Below the pieces are notes generated by a model. It was given only the letters and a program-made list of their open reading frames with translations. It was not told the DNA's origin and did not search any database. From Umezawaea sp049997955 (GTDB taxonomy: Bacteria; Actinomycetota; Actinomycetes; Mycobacteriales; Pseudonocardiaceae): a DNA stretch of 64,000 bases. The position numbers and the translations under genes were made by a program. The stretch is from contig JAEBDY010000007.1 in NCBI GenBank assembly GCA_049997955.1, forward strand, positions 124,001 to 188,000, given 5' to 3'. Positions 8,487-16,698 of the stretch are shown piece by piece (the stretch's first letter is position 1; each line of letters starts with the position of its first letter).

Positions 8487-9460
8487 TGTTCGGGCTCAGC
8501 TTGGGGGCGTTCGCGACTCCGTGGTGGTTCCTGCTGACGATCGCGGTCGCCGCCCTCGCGGTCATCTACGTCCTGCTGCAACGGGTGCGCCGCAGGCGGA
8601 TGCTGCGGTTCGCCAACCTGGAACTGCTGGAGCGGGTCGCCCCGAAGCGCGAGGGCTGGTACCGCCACGTGCCCGCCGCGTTCCTGCTCGTCGCGTTCCT
8701 CCTGCTGACCGTCGCGCTGGCCGGGCCGACCGCCGAGCAGAAGGTCCCGCGCAACCGCGCCACCGTCATGCTCGTGATCGACGTGTCGCTGTCCATGAAG
8801 GCCACCGACATCCAGCCGTCCCGCCTCGAAGGGGCCCAGGTCGCCGCGAAGTCGTTCGCCGAGGGCCTCACCCCCGGCATCAACCTCGGCCTCATCTCGT
8901 TCGCGGGCTCGGCCACCGTGCTGGTCGCCCCGACGACCGACCGCGACGCCGTCAGCCAGAGCATCGGCGACCTGAAGCTCGCGCAGTCGACCGCGACCGG
9001 TGACGCGATCGTCGCCGCCATGGCCGCGATCGACTCGTTCGGCAAGGTCGTCGGCGGCGCGGACGGCCCCCCGCCCGCCCGCATCGTGCTCATGACCGAC
9101 GGCAAGGAGACGGTCGGCACCCGCAAGGCGTTCGACGCCGCCGAGGACGCCAAGAACGCGGGCATCCCGATCTCCACCATCTCCTTCGGCACCGAGGAGG
9201 GCGTCGTCGAGATCGAGGGCCGCCGCCAGGACGTGCCGGTCGACGACGACTCCATGAAGGAGATCGCCAAGCTGTCCGGCGGCGAGTTCTTCAAGGCGGC
9301 CAGCGCCGAAGAACTCCGCCGCGTCTACGACACGCTCGGCGAGCAGATCGGCTTCGAGAAGAAGCAGGCGGACGCCAGCAAACCGTGGCTGGTCCTCGGC
9401 ACGATCCTCGCCATGCTCGCCGCCGCCGGAGCGCTGGTGTTCGGCCAACGCCTGCCCTAG
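8486..9460 (+). CDS. Membrane-anchored VWA protein (Rv1481/UPF0353-like, BatA type)
   Basis: 324 residues. Two N-terminal membrane segments (about 8-28 and 57-76) flank a short basic loop, a VWA domain spans about 90-285, and a C-terminal membrane helix about 297-318. The metal-ion-dependent adhesion site is visible: DVSLS (DxSxS), a Thr in STATGDA and Asp in VLMTDGKET. The start ATG overlaps the DUF58 stop (TGATG). The length equals that of the mycobacterial family. It is predicted to be the membrane effector of the upstream MoxR ATPase. This is the last gene of the operon here; the fabG gene expected next in the mycobacterial order has been displaced to 24562. Confidence 0.9.
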   Translation: MFGLSLGAFATPWWFLLTIAVAALAVIYVLLQRVRRRRMLRFANLELLERVAPKREGWYRHVPAAFLLVAFLLLTVALAGPTAEQKVPRNRATVMLVIDVSLSMKATDIQPSRLEGAQVAAKSFAEGLTPGINLGLISFAGSATVLVAPTTDRDAVSQSIGDLKLAQSTATGDAIVAAMAAIDSFGKVVGGADGPPPARIVLMTDGKETVGTRKAFDAAEDAKNAGIPISTISFGTEEGVVEIEGRRQDVPVDDDSMKEIAKLSGGEFFKAASAEELRRVYDTLGEQIGFEKKQADASKPWLVLGTILAMLAAAGALVFGQRLP

Positions 9461-9606
9461 CCGCGCGGGTCGGGGTGGCACACCAGCAGGGTGGCGATCT
9501 CGACAGGCGAGCAGCGTGGCGAAGTCCAGGTGGAGGCCGCCCTGTTCGCCCGCCGCGAGCGTCGGGGAGGCTGTGACGGTAAGACGCCCAGTAGGACTTC
9601 GGCGTC

Positions 9607-10950
9607 TCACAGCGGAGGCTCCAGGGGGAGGGTGAGGCGGGCGCGCAGGCCGTGCGGGGCGACCGCGGACAGCGTCAGGTCGCCGCCCCGCGCTGTGGCC
9701 ACCCGGTCCGCGATGGCCAGGCCCAGGCCGGTGCCGCGGGTCTCCGTGCCGCCGCGCCAGAACCGGGTCTTGGCGAGGGCGAGGTCGTCGGCGGACAGGC
9801 CAGGGCCCTGGTCGACCACCTCCAGCCAGGCCGTGCCGCCGGTCCGGTCGGCGCCGATCGACACCCGGCCACCGCCGCCGTACTTGGTGGCGTTGTCCAG
9901 CAGCACGTCCAGCACCTGCGCGACGTCGGATTCGGGGCAGCGCACCAGGACCGCGAGCCCGGTGGGCACGTCGGCCTCGGCCGACCAGGAGTCCGCGCGG
10001 TCGGCCACCACCGCGCCCAGGTCGGCCAGCGGCGGTTCCCGCCCGCCCGCCGCGGCCTCCGTGGCGGTGCTCTCGGCGGTCGCCAGCGCCAGCAGGCCGT
10101 CCAGCAGCGACTCCAGCCGTTCCACCTCGGCCACGGCCGCGCGGTAGGTGTCGTCCGGCCCGACCCGCGCGGACAGGACGTCCATCCGCAGCCGCAGCGC
10201 GGCCAGCGGGGCGCGCAGCCGGTGCGAGGTGTCGGCGATGAGCCCGCGCTGCTGGTCGGCCGCCTCCCTCACGGCGTCGGACATGCGGTTGAACGACTCG
10301 GACAGGGCCCGCAGCTCCTTCGGGCCTCCGCTGCCCGGCACGTGCGCCCGCTGCTGCCCGGCCGCCACGGCCCGCACGCCGTCCTCCAGTTCGGCCAGCG
10401 GGCGCAGCAGCCACCGCGACACGACCAGCGCCAGCGGCACGCACCCCAGCGCGGCGGCCAACGCGCCCGCCAGCACCCGGGCCCAGCCGACCGCGACGTC
10501 GGCGGCGGTCCGCGCGGTCGACGCGCGCAGCACGACGACCCCCGCGACGCTGGTCCCGGTGCCCACCGGTCGGGCGAACACGACCGGGCCGCCTGACCAC
10601 GGCCGGACGGTCGGGACCGGCGCGGCGGGCTGGTCGCGCAGCGCGGCGTCCACCGCCGCGGCCACGGCCGGATCGTCGGGGGAGAGGTCGCCGGACCGGG
10701 CGACGACCTGGTGCCGCACGTCGATGACCAGCACCGGCTCGTCGTGCAGCGCGGTGTGCGCGGCGATCTCCGCGGCCAGCGCCTCCCGGTCGCCGGTAGC
10801 CAGCACCGCGAACCGGTCCACGTCGGCCGTGCGGCTGGTCGTGAACCGCTGGGTGCGCTCGGCGGCCGTGCCCGCCAGCAGCGGCAGCGCGAACGCGGCG
10901 ACGGCCGTGGCGGAGAACAGCAGCAGCACGACCAGCAGACGCCTACGCAT
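9607..10950 (-). CDS. Sensor histidine kinase (HisKA/HATPase, two membrane helices)
   Basis: 447 residues. Membrane helices lie at about 5-27 and 150-178 around an extracytoplasmic sensor region, followed by a HAMP linker (SRWLLRPLAELEDGVRAV). The H-box is DTSHRLRAPLAAL, the N-box DVLLDNATKYGGG, the G1 box VDQGPGLS and the G2 box RGTGLGLAI, so all catalytic motifs are intact. Its start overlaps by 8 bases the 3' end of a response-regulator gene that has lost most of its length (10943-11173). Unless another regulator takes its signal, this kinase is an orphan. Confidence 0.9.
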   Translation of the reverse strand: MRRRLLVVLLLFSATAVAAFALPLLAGTAAERTQRFTTSRTADVDRFAVLATGDREALAAEIAAHTALHDEPVLVIDVRHQVVARSGDLSPDDPAVAAAVDAALRDQPAAPVPTVRPWSGGPVVFARPVGTGTSVAGVVVLRASTARTAADVAVGWARVLAGALAAALGCVPLALVVSRWLLRPLAELEDGVRAVAAGQQRAHVPGSGGPKELRALSESFNRMSDAVREAADQQRGLIADTSHRLRAPLAALRLRMDVLSARVGPDDTYRAAVAEVERLESLLDGLLALATAESTATEAAAGGREPPLADLGAVVADRADSWSAEADVPTGLAVLVRCPESDVAQVLDVLLDNATKYGGGGRVSIGADRTGGTAWLEVVDQGPGLSADDLALAKTRFWRGGTETRGTGLGLAIADRVATARGGDLTLSAVAPHGLRARLTLPLEPPL

Positions 10951-11173
10951 CCGCGCTCGACCGGTAGCCGGAACCGCGGATCGTGGTCGGCACGCCGGGC
11001 CGGGCCGGCGTCCGCGACGCCGCCAGGTACGCGTCGCCCCGCACCTCGTCCACCAGTTGCCGCCTGCCGACCACCGTGCCCCGACGACCGACAGGCGCGG
11101 CGAACTCCCCGTTCGTCAACGCGACCTCCTCGCCCGCCACCCCGTCGTCGTCCTCGACGAGCAGTACCCGCAC
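10943..11173 (-). pseudogene. Gutted OmpR-family response regulator (76-residue internal-deletion remnant)
   Basis: The reading frame starts like an OmpR regulator (VRVLLVEDDDGVA, the acidic pocket of the receiver). It jumps straight to winged-helix text: EEVALTNGEFA (usually REVALTNREFALL), RRGTVVGRRQLVDEVRGD, YLAASRT and PTTIRGSGYR. A normal member has about 225 residues; 76 remain. The phosphoacceptor Asp, most of the receiver and parts of the DNA-binding helices are missing, yet every deletion kept the frame. The ribosome site GGAGG and the overlap with the kinase start are also preserved. I read it as a pseudogene that may still couple translation of the kinase. Confidence 0.72.
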
Positions 11174-11231
11174 GGTGCTCCCTCCGCGTGTGGGGGTTCA
11201 GTATCGCGTCAGAGGTGTAGACAATGCTGGT

Positions 11232-11963
11232 GTGAGCATCGACGAGGTGGAGTCGGCAGCCCGACTCGACGAGGCGAGCGCGGCCCTGGAAGACCTCCAG
11301 GGAGTGCTGGCCGGTGAAGAGCCCATCCAGGAGGCCCTCCAAGGCCTCGCTGAAGCCGCCGTGCGGGTCATCTCGGACGCCGGTGCCGTCAGCATCACGA
11401 TGGTCGACGGCGACAACGCCAGCACCGCCGCCTCCACCAGCGACGACGTCATCCGGATCGACGCCGAGCAGTACGCCTCCGGCGAAGGCCCGTGCCTGGA
11501 GGCCGCGCGCACCATCACCCCGGTCCGCGTGGTCGTCGGCGAAGCCCACGACCGCTGGCCCGTGTTCACCGCCGTCGCCTCGAAGGCGGGCATCCGCGCC
11601 TACCTCTCGGCCCCGCTGGCCATCGGCGAGGACGTCCTCGGCTCGCTCAACGTGTACGGCTACGTGGACGAGGCCTTCGACCCGTACGACGAGGCTCTGC
11701 TCCGCCTGTTCACCACCGCCGCCTCCGGAGCGATCACGGCGGCCCGCCGATCGGCGCGGTCCCGGCAGATCATCACCAACCTGACCAAGGCACTGGTCTC
11801 CCGCGCCGAGATCGACCAGGCCAAGGGGGCGCTGATGGCCGTGCACGGCATCGAGCCCGATTTGGCGTTCCAACGGCTCGTGGACGAGTCCCAGACGACG
11901 AACACGAAACTGGTCGAGGTGGCCCGAAGACTCCTGGTGTCGCTGCGGGAGAAGTCGGGCTAG
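11232..11963 (+). CDS. GAF-ANTAR domain protein (putative RNA-binding antiterminator)
   Basis: 243 residues from a GTG at 11232. A GAF domain spans about 20-165 (GEGPCLEAARTITPVRV, AYLSAPLAIGEDVLGSLNVYG), and a C-terminal ANTAR domain about 180-240 (RAEIDQAKGALMAVHGIEPDLAFQRL then TNTKLVEVARRLL). ANTAR proteins bind paired RNA hairpins near terminators to permit read-through. The GAF part presumably senses a small ligand or redox state, since no kinase is adjacent that would phosphorylate it. Upstream frames extend further but would run into the divergent regulator remnant, so the GTG start is preferred. Confidence 0.85.
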   Translation: MSIDEVESAARLDEASAALEDLQGVLAGEEPIQEALQGLAEAAVRVISDAGAVSITMVDGDNASTAASTSDDVIRIDAEQYASGEGPCLEAARTITPVRVVVGEAHDRWPVFTAVASKAGIRAYLSAPLAIGEDVLGSLNVYGYVDEAFDPYDEALLRLFTTAASGAITAARRSARSRQIITNLTKALVSRAEIDQAKGALMAVHGIEPDLAFQRLVDESQTTNTKLVEVARRLLVSLREKSG

Positions 11964-11986
11964 TCGGAGAACCCGTGGCGCCACCC

Positions 11987-12013
11987 TGTCGATTCCGGGT
12001 CTTCCCGTTCGTC
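11987..12013 (+). promoter_or_regulatory. Candidate ECF42-type promoter of the YCII-sigma operon
   Basis: TGTCGA (11987-11992), 17 bases, then CGTC (12010-12013), located 37 bases upstream of the YCII start. From memory, ECF42 sigma factors use TGTCGA in the -35 and a CGA/TC-type -10 and transcribe their own DGPF/YCII operon. The match suggests autoregulation by the sigma factor encoded at 12367. Confidence 0.55.
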
Positions 12014-12049
12014 GGGTCACCGAGAAGTCGACCACCACGGAGGTAAACC

Positions 12050-12367
12050 ATGCGCTACATGCTGCTGATCTGCGCTCGGGAAGGCGTCGACGTCACCGAG
12101 GTCGACCCCATCGAGCCCTGGTTGGAGTTCGTCGGCGACCGGAGGGTGGACGGGTCGCGGTTGCGGCCCACCGGGGACGCCACGACCGTGAAGGTGCGGG
12201 ACGGGGACGTGGTGCTGTCGGACGGGCCGTTCGCGGAGACGAAGGAGCAGATCGCCGGGTTCGACCTGGTCGAGTGCGTCGACCTGGACGAGGCGGTGGA
12301 GATCGCGGGGCGGCACCCGGTGGCGAGGTTCGGGACCGTCGAGGTCAGGCCGCTCTGGGAGGACTGA
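12050..12367 (+). CDS. YCII/DGPF-domain protein
   Basis: 105 residues. It begins MRYMLLIC and carries the eponymous DGPF tetrapeptide in VVLSDGPFAETKEQIAGF, the hallmark of the DGPF subgroup of the YCII family (small ferredoxin-like fold, function unresolved). CACGGAGG lies 6 bases before the ATG. The stop overlaps the next start (TGATG). DGPF proteins are the constant genomic partner of ECF42 sigma factors, which matches the next gene. Confidence 0.9.
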   Translation: MRYMLLICAREGVDVTEVDPIEPWLEFVGDRRVDGSRLRPTGDATTVKVRDGDVVLSDGPFAETKEQIAGFDLVECVDLDEAVEIAGRHPVARFGTVEVRPLWED

Positions 12368-13578
12368 TGCGGGAGGTCGAGGGCGCGTTCCGGGAGGAGT
12401 GGGGGAACGTCGTCGCGACGCTCATCCGGACCACCGGCGACTGGGACCTGGCCGAGGAGTGCGCGCAGGAGGCGTTCGCGACGGCGTTGGAGCGGTGGCC
12501 GGTGGACGGGGTGCCGCGGCGGCCGGGGGCCTGGTTGACGACGACGGCGCGCAACCGGGCGCTGGACCGGTTGCGGCGCAGGGCGAACGAGGCCGTGAAG
12601 CTGCGGGAGGTGGCGGTCGTGCCGTACCCCGAGGAGCCGGGGGTCGAGGACGTGCCGGACGATCGGCTGCGGCTGATCTTCACGTGCTGCCACCCGGCGC
12701 TGGCGGTGGAGGCGCAGGTGGCGCTGACGTTGCGGACGCTGGTCGGGTTGACCACGGCGGAGATCGCGCGGGCGTTCCTGGTGCTCGAGGCGACCATGGC
12801 GCAGCGGCTGGTGCGGGCCAAGCGGAAGATCCGCAACGCGGGCATCCCGTACCGGGTGCCGCCCGCGCACCTGCTGCCGGATCGGCTCCGCGGCGTGCTG
12901 GCCGCGGTGTACCTGCTGTTCAACGAGGGGTACTCGGCGTCGGCGGGCGCCGATCTGGTGCGGTGGAACCTGTGCGCCGAGGCCGTTCGGGTGGCGCGGG
13001 TCCTCGTCGGGCTCATGCCGGACGAGCCGGAGGCGGTGGGCCTGCTGGCGTTGATGCTGCTGCACGACGCGCGCCGGGACACCAGGGTCGACGCGGCGGG
13101 CGACCTGGTCCTGCTCGGCGAGCAGGACCGGACGCGGTGGAACCGCCCGCTGATCGACGAGGGGGTGGCGCTGGTGGAGTCGGCGCTGCGCCGCGGCCCG
13201 GCCGGGCCGTACCAGGTGCAGGCGGCCATCGCCGCGTGCCACGCGACCGCCGTGGACGCGGAGGGCACCGACTGGCCGCAGATCGCCGCGCTGTACGGCA
13301 GGCTGGTCCGCCTGGTGCCGTCGCCGGTGGTGGAGCTGAACCGCGCCGTGGCCGTCGCGATGGCAGACGGGCCCGCCGTCGGGCTGGTGCTGGTGCGGGC
13401 GCTGGAGGAGTCCGGCGCGCTGAAGGGGTACCACCTGCTCGCCGCCACGCGCGCGGACCTGTTGCGGCGACTGGGTTCGCGGGCCGAGGCCGCGGCGGCC
13501 TACCGGGAGGCGCTGGCGCTGGTGGCCACCGACGCCGAACGGAGGTTCCTGGCGCGGCGGTTGGACGAGGTGGGCTAG
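12367..13578 (+). CDS. ECF42-type RNA polymerase sigma factor with C-terminal extension
   Basis: 403 residues. The sigma2 region is present at about 8-70 (DLAEECAQEAFATALERW), sigma4 at about 105-160 (LRTLVGLTTAEIARAFLVLEATMAQRLVRAKRKI), and a long TPR-like extension of about 230 residues follows (CCHPALAVEAQVAL, YLLFNEGYSASAGADLVR, LYGRLVRLVPSPVVELNRAVAVAMADGP). No anti-sigma gene is adjacent. ECF42 members rely on the extension instead, and pair with a DGPF protein as here. ATG 12367 overlaps the YCII stop. The 3' end overlaps the convergent channel gene by 4 bases. Confidence 0.92.
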   Translation: MREVEGAFREEWGNVVATLIRTTGDWDLAEECAQEAFATALERWPVDGVPRRPGAWLTTTARNRALDRLRRRANEAVKLREVAVVPYPEEPGVEDVPDDRLRLIFTCCHPALAVEAQVALTLRTLVGLTTAEIARAFLVLEATMAQRLVRAKRKIRNAGIPYRVPPAHLLPDRLRGVLAAVYLLFNEGYSASAGADLVRWNLCAEAVRVARVLVGLMPDEPEAVGLLALMLLHDARRDTRVDAAGDLVLLGEQDRTRWNRPLIDEGVALVESALRRGPAGPYQVQAAIAACHATAVDAEGTDWPQIAALYGRLVRLVPSPVVELNRAVAVAMADGPAVGLVLVRALEESGALKGYHLLAATRADLLRRLGSRAEAAAAYREALALVATDAERRFLARRLDEVG

Positions 13579-14372
13579 TCGGACGTGGACGCAGGCTGGA
13601 GGCGGAGGGCGCGGACCTCCTCGCGCAGCGCCCGGATCTCCTTCAGCACCTCGTCGGGGGAGTCGCGCGGCGCGGGCACGTCGGGCGCCGCCTGGATCTC
13701 GGACTCCATCGCGCTGCACACGACGGCGATGAACAGGTTGAGCATGGTGAACGTGCCGACCAGCAGGTAGCAGACGAAGAAGATCCAGGCCAGGGGCTGG
13801 GCGGGCATGAGGTCGCGCATCATGTCCGACCAGCCGTCGCCGGTGGTGATCTGGAACAGGGTGAGGATCGTCGCCCCCAGGTCGCCGAACCTCGGGTCGC
13901 CGGTGGACTGGAACAGGTTGCTGGCCACCACGCCGCCGACGTAGAGGAGCAGCACCAGCAGGCCGGACAGCGAGACCAGGCCGGGGATGGACTTGACCAG
14001 CGCGGAGACGACCCTGCGCATGCTGGGGACCATCGCGACCAGCCGCAGCGCGCGCAGGATCCGCAGGGAGCGGACCACCGACAGCGAGCCACCCGCCGGG
14101 AGCAGGGAGACGCCGACCACCAGGAAGTCGAAGCAGTTCCACGGGTCCCTGAAGAAGCGCGGGCCGTGGGCGTAGAGGCGGGCGGTCAGCTCCGCGGCGA
14201 AGATGCCCAGGGCGAGGTGGTCCAGCGCGGTGAGCAGGGTGCCGTACGACGAGATCAGCGAGGGGGACGTCTCGCAGCCCAGCGCGACGGCGTTCACGAC
14301 GATGACCACGATGATCGCTCGCTGGAACCTCTTGCCGTCCACGAAACGGCCGACGCGGTCGCGAAGAGACAT
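13575..14372 (-). CDS. Six-helix voltage-gated cation channel subunit, NaChBac-like
   Basis: 265 residues, the size of bacterial single-domain channels. S1-S3 are visible. S4 carries arginines every third residue (R101, R104, R107, R110). The pore loop is LFQITTGDGWSDMM (about 172-185), S6 follows at about 195-220, and a C-terminal heptad helix (about 238-258) should form the tetramer coiled coil. The selectivity filter TGDGWSD differs from the sodium-type TLESWAS. Acidic residues at the Glu and last positions and Gly at the fourth position are features linked to calcium permeation in engineered or native prokaryotic channels, so the ion is uncertain. It overlaps the sigma gene convergently. 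Confidence 0.87.
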   Translation of the reverse strand: MSLRDRVGRFVDGKRFQRAIIVVIVVNAVALGCETSPSLISSYGTLLTALDHLALGIFAAELTARLYAHGPRFFRDPWNCFDFLVVGVSLLPAGGSLSVVRSLRILRALRLVAMVPSMRRVVSALVKSIPGLVSLSGLLVLLLYVGGVVASNLFQSTGDPRFGDLGATILTLFQITTGDGWSDMMRDLMPAQPLAWIFFVCYLLVGTFTMLNLFIAVVCSAMESEIQAAPDVPAPRDSPDEVLKEIRALREEVRALRLQPASTSD

Positions 14373-14443
14373 GGGGGCTCCTGGGTTTGTTCACCTCTCG
14401 GCGTTAACTCCATTGAGTGACAAGGGTTCTACGCCGATGATCT

Positions 14444-14456
14444 GTCCATTGCGGAC
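14444..14456. repeat. 13-bp palindromic motif, copy 1 (GTCCATTGCGGAC)
   Basis: A GTCCA-NNN-TGGAC-type element with one mismatch to the other two copies (15499-15511 and, inverted, 19788-19800). It lies in the 148-bp gap between the divergent channel gene and the 14521 gene. It could be an operator for an unknown regulator. Confidence 0.4.
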
Positions 14457-14520
14457 GATAACAGCCGAGTGCGGCTCAGGTTCCTCCGGACGGCGTCACG
14501 GCCCTCTCTAAGGTGTTGGC

Positions 14521-14910
14521 ATGACTGAGTACACGGAAGAGGAAGGTCGGACGCTCCGGACGGCTGTTTTCGGTGCGATGGTGCTGGTGTCCACCGCCGA
14601 CTCCGGGGCGCTGGACCAGGAGAGCCAGGCCGGGGCGAGGGCGATGGCGCACCTGTCGCCCGAACTGCGCGAGGTGCTCGGCGCGGGACGGCCGCAGCTG
14701 CCCGCCGGGTCCGTGTCCGATGTGGAGAACGGCGTGCTCGACGCGCTGAGGCGGTCGGTCGAGATCGTCGCCGCCAAGGCTCCGGTCGAGGCGGAGGCGT
14801 TCGCCGACGCGGTCGTGGCGATCTGCCGCGAGGTCGCCGAGGCCGATGGTCGGGTGGCCGCGGCCGAGGACGCGGTGGTCGCCAGGGTGGAGGCCGCGGT
14901 CAGGCGCTGA
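14521..14910 (+). CDS. Conserved-looking hypothetical protein, possible TerB-like helical fold
   Basis: 129 residues, acidic and Ala-rich. VLVSTADSGALDQESQAG near the N-terminus and AICREVAEADGRVAAAEDAVVARVE near the C-terminus resemble the two acidic-loop helices of tellurite-resistance TerB-like proteins, but the match is weak. It has no signal peptide or membrane segment. ATG at 14521 follows a modest AAGG. It is followed 98 bp later by a deazaflavin-type oxidoreductase gene on the same strand. Function unknown. Confidence 0.55.
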   Translation: MTEYTEEEGRTLRTAVFGAMVLVSTADSGALDQESQAGARAMAHLSPELREVLGAGRPQLPAGSVSDVENGVLDALRRSVEIVAAKAPVEAEAFADAVVAICREVAEADGRVAAAEDAVVARVEAAVRR

Positions 14911-15008
14911 CGTCGCTGGGTGGCGGATGCGCGGGATCTCAGTACGTTGGACAGCGAACAAACCGGTGGCGCGTGCCCGCGCGCCCGGCGGAAGGGGCTC
15001 GGAGACCG

Positions 15009-15425
15009 ATGTCGGACGAAGCGCGCGACTGGAACCAGAAGATCATCGAGGAGTTCCGTGCCAACGGGGGCAAGGTCGGTGGCCCGTTCGAGGGCAGGCG
15101 GCTCGTGCTGCTCACGATGGTGGGGGCGAAGAGCGGGGAGAAGCGGACCACGCCGCTGGCCAGCGGCCTGGACGGTGACCGCCTGGTGATCGCCGCCTCG
15201 GCGGCGGGCGCGGACAGGAACCCCGACTGGTACCACAACCTCGTGGCCAACCCGCGGGTCGAGGTCGAGGTCGGCACGGAGGCGTTCGAGGCCACCGCCA
15301 AGGAGATCACCGACCGCGCCGAGCGCGACCGGCTGTACGCCAAGATGGTCGACGAGATGCCCGGCTTCGCCGACTACGAGACGAAGACCGACCGCCTGAT
15401 CCCGGTCTTCGTGCTGGAGCGCTAG
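15009..15425 (+). CDS. F420-type nitroreductase/deazaflavin-dependent oxidoreductase (Ddn family)
   Basis: 138 residues. The split-barrel family signatures are RLVLLTMVGAKSGEKRTTPL, LVIAASAAGADRNPDWYHNLVANP and VEVEVGTEAFEATAKEI, which bind the deazaflavin or flavin phosphate and ring in Ddn-like enzymes. The length matches the family (about 130-150). It probably reduces quinones or nitro compounds using F420H2 or FMN. ATG 15009 is chosen because the family block starts soon after and upstream in-frame sequence lacks similarity. A strong terminator follows at 15451-15482. Confidence 0.85.
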   Translation: MSDEARDWNQKIIEEFRANGGKVGGPFEGRRLVLLTMVGAKSGEKRTTPLASGLDGDRLVIAASAAGADRNPDWYHNLVANPRVEVEVGTEAFEATAKEITDRAERDRLYAKMVDEMPGFADYETKTDRLIPVFVLER

Positions 15426-15450
15426 CCGGGTCGGCGTTCACGACGGGTGC

Positions 15451-15482
15451 GAGGCCCCGGTCCCGTGAGGGGCCGGGGCCTC
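15451..15482 (+). terminator. Rho-independent-type hairpin after the Ddn-like gene
   Basis: GAGGCCCCGG (15451-15460) pairs perfectly with CCGGGGCCTC (15473-15482) around a 12-base loop that can itself pair (CCC-GTGA-GGG). No T-run follows, as is common in actinomycetes. It lies 26 bases after the stop. Confidence 0.75.
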
Positions 15483-15498
15483 CGCCGTCCTCCGTTGA

Positions 15499-15511
15499 GT
15501 CCATTGTGGAC
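15499..15511. repeat. 13-bp palindromic motif, copy 2 (GTCCATTGTGGAC)
   Basis: Identical to the inverted copy at 19788-19800. It is located in the 243-bp gap between the Ddn-like gene and the convergent LacI gene, just beyond the terminator. Apart from the terminator and this motif I see nothing in that gap. Confidence 0.4.
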
Positions 15512-15668
15512 GAAGGGGTGCGGGGTCGATCTCCGGTGCGCCGGAGGCCTTCCGCCCGTCGTCGACTCCTGCTTCGACCCCGTGGACGAACCCTCGCGAC
15601 CTGCACGGTCGCGGTGATGGGCTGCGGTGCGCAGTCGGAGAGCGGCCGCACGGTCGGCCGTGACCAGC

Positions 15669-16664
15669 TCAACTCGTTTCGCGCACCACCAGCCGGTGTG
15701 GGGCGATGACGGAGCGCGGTGACCGCGGGGCCGCCGTCCGGTGGGCCAGGAGATCCAGGGCCAGCTCGGCGATGCGGTTCTTGTCCGGGGACACCGTCGT
15801 GAGGGCCGGAACGCTGAACCGGCCGTCTTCGACGTCGTCGAAGCCCACCAATGCGAGCGAGTCCGGCACCGCGACGCCGCGGTCGGCCGCTGCCCGCAGC
15901 GCACCCAGCGCGAGCTCGTCGGTGAAGCAGAACACCGCGTCGGGTGGTCGGGGCGAGTCCAGCAGTCGCAGCATCGCCTCGTGGCCGTCGGCGCGGTGCA
16001 GGCGCCGCACCACCACCTCGAGTTCCGGATCGGCGGGCAGTCCCGCTTCCGCCAGCGCCTGCCGGTACCCGGCGAGCCGCTGACGCGTGGTCGCGTTCAG
16101 GGATCGCGGTTGGACGCCCATCGCCGCGACGCGTCGTCTGCCGCGCGCCAGCAGGTGCTCGGTGGCCTCGCGTGCGGCCGCGACGTTGTCGATCGCGACG
16201 TGGTCGACCCCGGCCGTGCCGTCGTGCTCCCCGAGCAGCACCAGCGGGACGGTGTCGGTGCGGGAGGCCAGCTCCGCCGGGGCCACCGCCCACGGGCTGA
16301 ACAGGACGCCGTCGACCAGTTGGCTGCGCCTGCCGTGCAGCAGCTGGGTCTCGCGCTCGGCGTCGCCGTCGGTCTGGTCGATGAGCACCGTCAAGCCCTT
16401 GGCTTCGGCGATGCGCACCGTCCGCGCGGCGAGTTCGGCGTAGTACGGCGAGTCGATTTCCGGGATCACCAGCGCCACCAGTCCGGTCCGACCGCGCCGC
16501 AGCGTCCGGGCGGCCATGTTCGGCCGGTAGCCGAGGGCGTCGATGCTCGCCTGCACCCGTTCGCGGGTCGCGGGCGCGACGAAGCGGAACTCGTTGACCA
16601 CGTTGGACACGGTGCGCACCGACACCCCGGCGTGCTCGGCCACGTCCCGCAGCTTCGGGTTCAT
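15669..16664 (-). CDS. LacI-family transcriptional regulator
   Basis: 331 residues. An N-terminal LacI helix-turn-helix and hinge (KLRDVAEHAGVSVRTVSNVVNE, TRERVQASIDALGYRPNMAARTL) is followed by a periplasmic-binding-protein-like effector domain (VALVIPEIDSPYYAELA; FCFTDELALGAL; LALVGFDDVEDGRF). The ATG at 16664 is chosen because GGGGAGGAGC precedes it and LacI proteins begin just before the helix-turn-helix; an upstream in-frame extension would run into the operators. It is divergent from a PhyH-type oxygenase gene, with three operator-like palindromes between them. It is probably the repressor of that gene and of itself. Confidence 0.92.
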   Translation of the reverse strand: MNPKLRDVAEHAGVSVRTVSNVVNEFRFVAPATRERVQASIDALGYRPNMAARTLRRGRTGLVALVIPEIDSPYYAELAARTVRIAEAKGLTVLIDQTDGDAERETQLLHGRRSQLVDGVLFSPWAVAPAELASRTDTVPLVLLGEHDGTAGVDHVAIDNVAAAREATEHLLARGRRRVAAMGVQPRSLNATTRQRLAGYRQALAEAGLPADPELEVVVRRLHRADGHEAMLRLLDSPRPPDAVFCFTDELALGALRAAADRGVAVPDSLALVGFDDVEDGRFSVPALTTVSPDKNRIAELALDLLAHRTAAPRSPRSVIAPHRLVVRETS

Positions 16665-16698
16665 CCCGCTCCTCCCCGGTTCTTTGGGAGCATAGCTC

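Noticed and set aside
9461..9606. Possible gene fragment between the VWA gene and the histidine kinase (minus-strand text GEQGGLHLDFATLLACRDRHP)
   Set aside because: It is suggestive of a protein remnant, but I cannot match it to a family and it has no start or neighbours to support it.
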